Virus record (IMG/VR): IMGVR_UViG_3300017692_000004
Location: 1 to 32,315 of that record
From: a virus
Length of the DNA stretch: 32,315 bases
Reading direction: 5' to 3' (one strand)
The notes beneath the pieces are model-generated. The model worked only from the letters and a program-made list of their open reading frames with translations. It ran no database searches and was not told the DNA's origin. Position numbers and translations under genes: made by a program. This document shows, one piece after another, positions 28,556 to 32,315 of this stretch (the stretch's first letter is position 1; every line of letters starts with the position of its first letter).

Positions 28556-30847
28556 TCACTTTGCAGCCAGGCCGAGAACCGGATGACGGTCCCTGCCAGT
28601 CCAAAGAGGTTGCGATGCTGACAGCTTGTCGAGCGTGAAAAGGCGCTCCATGGCACGCTTCAAGGAAGCCATTCCGACGCCCTTTGCGTCAGGCATCGCG
28701 GCCATGACCTTGGGTGCGTAATGGGCCACATTCGGGGCGTGTGAGACGTGCCGGCGCTGCTGGGTCAGCTTCTCAAGCAAGTGCAGGAACAAGGCGTTCT
28801 CGTTAGCTGCCTGGACAGTTTCGCGCTGAACACTGGCCGTGCCTTCGGGAATTTGATCAGACGCGATGAAGGCACCCTGATACCAGGTGAACGCCACCTC
28901 GGCGCCGCGCTGAGAGTAGTTCGCCTTTTCGTTGCGGAGGACTCGCTTATCCGGATCATGAGGCACGCCGTCGTCGCCCTTTGGCACCTCCAAGTACAGC
29001 CGCGAGCGGACTTGGTTCTCCCAAGCCGTGGACCCGGAATAGCTGTCGCCCGCCTTGTTGGGGTGGCCGACCATGAGCACGCTGCCACCAATCACTTGCG
29101 CGATCCGGTTGTTTAGGTTGACGTATCCTGCGACCTGGTGCCGATCGTTCTCGTTGCCGGCGAACGTGTGCGCGGTGTTGTCGATCGTGACATCCTGGAT
29201 GCCGTAAGCCTCGCACGTGCGGATTAGGCGATCGTACAGGGGGCCGACAGTCATCGTTCCGTCCGGCGCGAACATCGCCAGCTCGTTGCCGATCTCACCC
29301 TGTAGCGAGAGCAGATAGAGCTTGCCGTTCAGGGACTCAGGATCGACGCCGAGCAAATCGCATATCGCCAGCTGTCGGCGATGCAGCTCCTCAAGGTCAT
29401 CCTCGCACGTGATGTATAGGGTTGGGCATTGCTTGGTCGCTATGCCAAATAACGGCAGGCCGAGCGCCGTGCACGTCGCGCGCTGCTGGCTGAACAGCGA
29501 CTTGCCCGCCGCGCCGGCGCCTGTAAGAAGCGTTGCCTGCCGGTCTGGGATGAAATCTTGCCAACGCCACTCACGAGCGGGGGCGATGCTGCCCTGCCAC
29601 TCTGCCGGATTGAACACTGGCAAAAGGTCGGGATCTCCGACTTTTTCAGCAGCAGACGGCTCGACGAATTCGCCCTGCTCGTCGCCATAATCCGGCATAT
29701 CCATGATAGGGTCGCCGGTCTCAGGGTCGTAACCCTGTTCGTCGGCTGATGTGTAACTGTAGCGCTCTGGCTGCGGCATACCTGCCTTACGCTCGGCGTG
29801 AAGCTGGCGGTGCGCGGCCTTGTGATTGCCCTTGTGCTCGTAGTGCACATACAGGTCGTACGCGTCGCCGAAGCACCCGGACTTGCACCGCGCGCCAACA
29901 CCGGCCGCAGCGTCCGACATGGAAAGGCTGACCCACGCGTCACCCATGATCCGGGTCGCGTAGCTGTCGCCCTCCTGATAGCCTGACTTCCAGTCCTCAC
30001 CGTGACGTGGGCTCTGCGAGTAGCCATAGAGTTGCAGAAGGTTGGCGATCGAGTTGGAGCGATTGAAATCCTCCATGATCGACACGCCCTCACTCGGGTC
30101 GCGCGGACGCGCAGCCTTTCGAGCCTCAGCGTCACGACGCATGGCCTCGCGCGCACGGTCGTCCTCGGCGCGCTTGCGGCGGATGGCATCAATGCCGGCA
30201 CCAAGGGCACCACGATCAAGGCGCAGGCCGGCAGAGGTGCTGCCAGTGGTCGCACGCTCATAGAAGATCGGATCGCCGCGACCATCGCGCAGGGGCTCGC
30301 CGGACTTGGTGTGGATCTCCGGAACGTTTGGGAGATAGACAGGCTGGGCGGCTCGATCGAGTGCGCGGTCGACCGGCACGCCACCGACCTCCAAGAAATT
30401 GAAAAGGGCGTTCTGCGCGTCGTGCCAATCGCCAAAGGACACCGGTGCATCGAGCGGCATCACGACACGCCAGCGCTTGTCACCGGGGCGGGAGTGAGCG
30501 CTGCTGTAGATCAGCCAGGCGCAATTCTGCGCGAAACCGCGGACAAGGCTTTCGATGCGCGCGAGCGGGTGATCGCCTTTATCGATGTCGACGCATAGGG
30601 CGACGTACTCGCCTTTGGCACGCTGTACTGCATGCTCGCGACCGTCAAAGTCGTGATATGACGAAGGGATAAACGCCCAACCTTCTCCCTTGGGCTTGTT
30701 CTCAGGCTCCATATGGAAAAGCGAAGCCAGCGGGCGCGTCTCGTAGTCGTCGCCCGTCTTGATATGCGTGTCGAACTGGCCAGCAAAAACCAGCACCGAT
30801 CGGCGGTTCCATTGTGGGCCGACAGCCGTAAGCGGGGAACTGTTCAT
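28556..30847 (-). CDS. primase-helicase (archaeo-eukaryotic-type primase-like N-terminus, RepA-like AAA helicase C-terminus)
   Basis: A 763-residue replication protein. Residues about 55-210 look like a PrimPol-type primase: CVDIDKGDHP at 85-94 gives the acidic D-x-D pair, YSSAHSRPGDKRWRVVMPL at 114-132 the strand with basic residues, and DRALDRAAQPVYLPN the third conserved region. A central region with CKSGCFGDAYDLYVHYE follows. Residues about 415-680 are a RecA-type ATPase of the AAA_25/RepA group: Walker A GAGAAGKS at 443-450, TLYITCEDD, DVTIDNTAH with Walker B at 552-560, and VLMVGHPNK at 590-598. It would prime and unwind phage DNA. A RepA-like initiator-helicase next to iteron-like repeats fits origin-linked replication. 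Start overlap ATGA with the 59-aa gene. Confidence 0.82.
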   Translation of the reverse strand: MNSSPLTAVGPQWNRRSVLVFAGQFDTHIKTGDDYETRPLASLFHMEPENKPKGEGWAFIPSSYHDFDGREHAVQRAKGEYVALCVDIDKGDHPLARIESLVRGFAQNCAWLIYSSAHSRPGDKRWRVVMPLDAPVSFGDWHDAQNALFNFLEVGGVPVDRALDRAAQPVYLPNVPEIHTKSGEPLRDGRGDPIFYERATTGSTSAGLRLDRGALGAGIDAIRRKRAEDDRAREAMRRDAEARKAARPRDPSEGVSIMEDFNRSNSIANLLQLYGYSQSPRHGEDWKSGYQEGDSYATRIMGDAWVSLSMSDAAAGVGARCKSGCFGDAYDLYVHYEHKGNHKAAHRQLHAERKAGMPQPERYSYTSADEQGYDPETGDPIMDMPDYGDEQGEFVEPSAAEKVGDPDLLPVFNPAEWQGSIAPAREWRWQDFIPDRQATLLTGAGAAGKSLFSQQRATCTALGLPLFGIATKQCPTLYITCEDDLEELHRRQLAICDLLGVDPESLNGKLYLLSLQGEIGNELAMFAPDGTMTVGPLYDRLIRTCEAYGIQDVTIDNTAHTFAGNENDRHQVAGYVNLNNRIAQVIGGSVLMVGHPNKAGDSYSGSTAWENQVRSRLYLEVPKGDDGVPHDPDKRVLRNEKANYSQRGAEVAFTWYQGAFIASDQIPEGTASVQRETVQAANENALFLHLLEKLTQQRRHVSHAPNVAHYAPKVMAAMPDAKGVGMASLKRAMERLFTLDKLSASQPLWTGRDRHPVLGLAAK

Positions 30848-31023
30848 GCTGCTTTCAGCTCCAGCACCGCAATCCAGTCCTCGGCCTCGCGATCGGACAG
30901 ATGCCCGTGCTCGCGCGCGATCAGGATGCGTTGTTTCTGTTCGTGCGGATTGCCGGCCTCAGCCTCGATCAGGCGCAGCACCAGACGGCGCGCGACATCG
31001 TTGAGGGTGAGGCTGGCGCTCAC
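30844..31023 (-). CDS. hypothetical protein, 59 aa, helical
   Basis: A 59-residue protein from GTG 31023, which overlaps the nuclease stop as GTGA. The frame extends to 31065, but that would overlap the nuclease gene by 46 nt without reason. Sequence (SASLTLNDVARRLVLRLIEA, then REHGHLSDREAEDWIAVLEL) predicts three helices. A short spacer between nuclease and primase-helicase genes, it may be an accessory of either. No family recognised. Its stop is coupled to the primase-helicase start (ATGA). Confidence 0.6.
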   Translation of the reverse strand: MSASLTLNDVARRLVLRLIEAEAGNPHEQKQRILIAREHGHLSDREAEDWIAVLELKAA

Positions 31024-31499
31024 TGCATCTTGCCTTTGATGGGAGCACCAAGCTGCCGCAGCCATTCGATGGCGCTGCGAGCGGAGAAGAAGCAGGCAAC
31101 GCGATGGCCTTGGCGTGTCAGCCGGTTGCCGAACTCGATCTGCTGGCGGGTCAGCGAGCCAGCCTTGCCGCCGGAGAAGCCCTTAAATTCAATCATTGCC
31201 ATGGTGGCGGGGCAATCTGGGTGCGCGTGCGCGATGCCCCAGGTTACCAGCGTGTCGAAGGCGCCGGCGACCATGCCCTCTTGCTTTGCCTGGCGCTGAG
31301 CCTTGAAGCCTCGCTTGGCCGCATTCGGAATGGCGGCGACCACCATGTGCGGGCAAACCTTCTTCATGAAGCCAACGAACTGTGACTGCCGCTCGAGCTC
31401 GCCCAGGTCCCGACGCGGATCGGCCAGCGCTTTCCAGTCCTCGACCGGGAACAGCGGCTTTTCGTCGAGCGGCGTTTCGAGATCATCCCACATTGTCAC
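31020..31499 (-). CDS. VRR-NUC domain nuclease, 159 aa
   Basis: A stand-alone VRR-NUC (PD-(D/E)xK type) nuclease. The conserved elements run in order: ERQSQFVGFMKKVCPHMVVA with Glu37, AIPNAAKRG at 57-64, GMVAGAFDTLV with Asp82, MIEFKG at 102-107 with Glu104 and Lys106, then LTRQQIEFGNRLTRQGHRVA. These match the VRR-NUC family, which includes phage endonucleases and the FAN1 nuclease domain. In phages it is probably a structure-selective DNase for recombination or replication intermediates. GTG 31499 overlaps the upstream stop (GTGA). ATG 31493 is an alternative. Confidence 0.85.
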   Translation of the reverse strand: MTMWDDLETPLDEKPLFPVEDWKALADPRRDLGELERQSQFVGFMKKVCPHMVVAAIPNAAKRGFKAQRQAKQEGMVAGAFDTLVTWGIAHAHPDCPATMAMIEFKGFSGGKAGSLTRQQIEFGNRLTRQGHRVACFFSARSAIEWLRQLGAPIKGKMQ

Positions 31500-31708
31500 G
31501 CCCCCGCCCTCCGCTCAACCGCATGCTCAAACGTACTGCGGATCATGCCCACCGGCAGGTTGTGGCGCTTGGCGAACGTCTCGGCGGTGTGTCCGTCGAT
31601 GAGCTCGGCCACGCGCTCGGGCGTCGCCATGATGAGGCGGGTGCAAAGAGCCGTGGCGCGGTCCTCGCGCGTGCGGGTCTGCGATTGGGGGGCGTGGCGG
31701 GGCCTCAT
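31496..31708 (-). CDS. hypothetical protein, 70 aa, HTH-like C-terminus
   Basis: A 70-residue basic protein from ATG 31708 (MRPRHAPQSQTRTREDRATA). The start overlaps the DnaA-like gene's stop as ATGA, while an in-frame start at 31777 lies deep inside that gene and is rejected. The C-terminal half (ELIDGHTAETFAKRHNLPVG, MIRSTFEHAV) fits a helix-turn-helix in which HNLPVGMIRSTF would be the recognition helix. A DNA-binding helper of the replication module is likely by position, but no family was matched. Confidence 0.55.
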   Translation of the reverse strand: MRPRHAPQSQTRTREDRATALCTRLIMATPERVAELIDGHTAETFAKRHNLPVGMIRSTFEHAVERRAGA

Positions 31709-32103
31709 GCGGCCACGTCCAACGGCCAGGCTTCGTGCCAGCGATGCTCTTCGTCCGAAGGGGCAAAAGCGAAGCAAACCGTGGGCTGCCAGCCCGTGTC
31801 ACTAACGAAGCTGCCTGCGCTAACGACATTTTCGCGCAGGGCGTCGACAAAGGCGGGCAGCTGTGGGTAGATCACGGAGTAGCGGTCAAGGCCTCGGTAA
31901 ACCGCAATGATGCTGGAATGGTCGCGACCCGCCATAGCACGGCCGATCGCCGGGTAGCTGTAACGATGCTCTCGCGCGATCGTGTAGATGGCGCTGCGGA
32001 CGGCGCTAAACCTGCGGCAGCGGATCGCGCCGTATAGCGCCTCTTCCCGCATGCCGGTCATTCTCGCCGCGACGGTGACGAGGTCTGCAACCCGAGCCCT
32101 CAC
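31705..32103 (-). CDS. stand-alone DnaA domain IV-like DNA-binding protein, 132 aa
   Basis: A 132-residue protein from GTG 32103, which overlaps the previous stop as GTGA. Residues 1-80 match the DNA-binding domain IV of DnaA: VADLVTVAARMTGMREEALY, VRSAIYTIAREHRYSYPAIG and AGRDHSSIIAVYRGL, where GRDHSS is the signature that reads the DnaA box. The AAA+ ATPase part is absent, so it cannot open DNA itself. The last 50 residues are unrelated and Trp/Pro-containing. Such single domains occur in phages of alphaproteobacteria as DnaA-like repressors or decoys (recollection). Its target, whether phage iterons or host DnaA boxes, is open. Confidence 0.85.
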   Translation of the reverse strand: MRARVADLVTVAARMTGMREEALYGAIRCRRFSAVRSAIYTIAREHRYSYPAIGRAMAGRDHSSIIAVYRGLDRYSVIYPQLPAFVDALRENVVSAGSFVSDTGWQPTVCFAFAPSDEEHRWHEAWPLDVAA

Positions 32104-32315
32104 GCCGCAGCCCCTTCCTGCCGGCGCACCAGCTCGCGGCGCAGTTCGATTGTGGAGAAGTCAGCCAGCTTCTCCTTCGCCTCGTCGGGCGTCAGCTCAT
32201 GCTTCACCGTGACGCGCTCCAGCACCTCGATCGCTCGTTCGCGATTGGGCATGCGCCGGATGAAGCCGCGCTCCTCCAAGCCCTTGACGATGCGCGAGAC
32301 GTTGCTGGTCGAGTG
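32100..32315 (-). CDS. partial LexA-type winged-helix DNA-binding protein (C-terminal 71 residues)
   Basis: The minus strand enters the window within a gene and stops at TGA 32100-32102. The visible start (HSTSNVSRIVKGLEERGFIR, then MPNRERAIEVLERV) has the second helix, the recognition helix and the wing of a winged helix of the kind seen in the LexA N-terminal domain and MarR-like proteins. A helical tail follows (HELTPDEAKEKLADFSTIEL). A short regulator at the head of the replication genes is likely. LexA's protease half is absent from the part seen, so this is not an intact LexA. Cut at the window edge. Confidence 0.6.
   Translation of the reverse strand, partial: HSTSNVSRIVKGLEERGFIRRMPNRERAIEVLERVTVKHELTPDEAKEKLADFSTIELRRELVRRQEGAAA

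Noticed and set aside
29440-30450. 336-aa minus frame inside the primase-helicase
   Set aside because: Same strand but shifted frame; composition Arg/Ser/Ala-rich typical of a shadow, while the other frame has clear motifs.

Overview
The window is part of a tailed-phage genome (free phage or prophage; the sequence alone does not decide). The gene order and families fit a short-tailed, P22-like podovirus: small and large terminase, a large P22-type portal, scaffold, HK97-type capsid protein, gp4-like adaptor, gp10-like head-completion protein, a large glycine/alanine-rich ejection protein, tail-collar protein and pectate-lyase-like tailspike. No tape-measure, sheath or tail-tube gene is visible. 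The high G+C content, frequent GTG starts and style of the small hypothetical proteins suggest a Gram-negative, probably alphaproteobacterial (possibly sphingomonad) host. That host call is inference. No tRNA, rRNA, CRISPR array, insertion sequence, integrase or clear repressor was found.

Layout. (1) 1-1791, plus strand: a tightly overlapping run of small early-type genes, the first cut by the window edge, including a 39-aa DUF1660-like protein and a 29-aa membrane peptide. (2) 1788-3313, minus: a lysis block with a 49-aa protein, a two-helix holin-like protein, an N-acetylmuramidase endolysin and a one-helix membrane protein. (3) 3416-3955, plus: an isolated hexapeptide acetyltransferase, probably a moron. 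(4) 3960-9211, minus: the host-contact module with a clan GH-A glycoside hydrolase, two unknown proteins, a three-repeat protein, a 49-aa HTH-like protein, a beta-helix tailspike and a collar protein. (5) 9357-9888, plus: two AT-richer genes, one secreted and one membrane, inserted like a second moron. (6) 9885-26891, minus: the virion assembly block, from a 54-aa HTH protein and terS at its upstream end to the ejection protein at its downstream end. (7) 26934-28555, minus: small membrane and unknown genes plus a 28.3-28.5 kb region of inverted repeats and iteron-like ACCTCCCGCA repeats. (8) 28556-32315, minus: the replication module with a primase-helicase, a small protein, a VRR-NUC nuclease, a small HTH-like protein, a stand-alone DnaA domain-IV protein and the C-terminal end of a LexA-like winged-helix protein.

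Most junctions in the minus-strand block share ATGA, GTGA, TGATG or TAATG, so translational coupling is likely and the overlaps fix many starts. Both plus-strand runs that meet the minus block tail-to-tail at 1.79 and 9.89 kb share a CTAG tetranucleotide as the overlapping stop codons.

How it works together: the right-hand module would replicate the DNA, perhaps from the iteron region beside the primase-helicase. Terminase and portal would package it. The adaptor, gp10-like, ejection and fibre proteins would complete the particle. Two different polysaccharide-active proteins (GH-A enzyme and beta-helix tailspike) would handle the cell surface, while the acetyltransferase could alter that surface in an infected or lysogenic host. 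The features most worth following up are the iteron region, a duplicated family of three-repeat proteins (6.2 and 21.3 kb), the two morons, and several very small genes with good ribosome sites or coupled starts.
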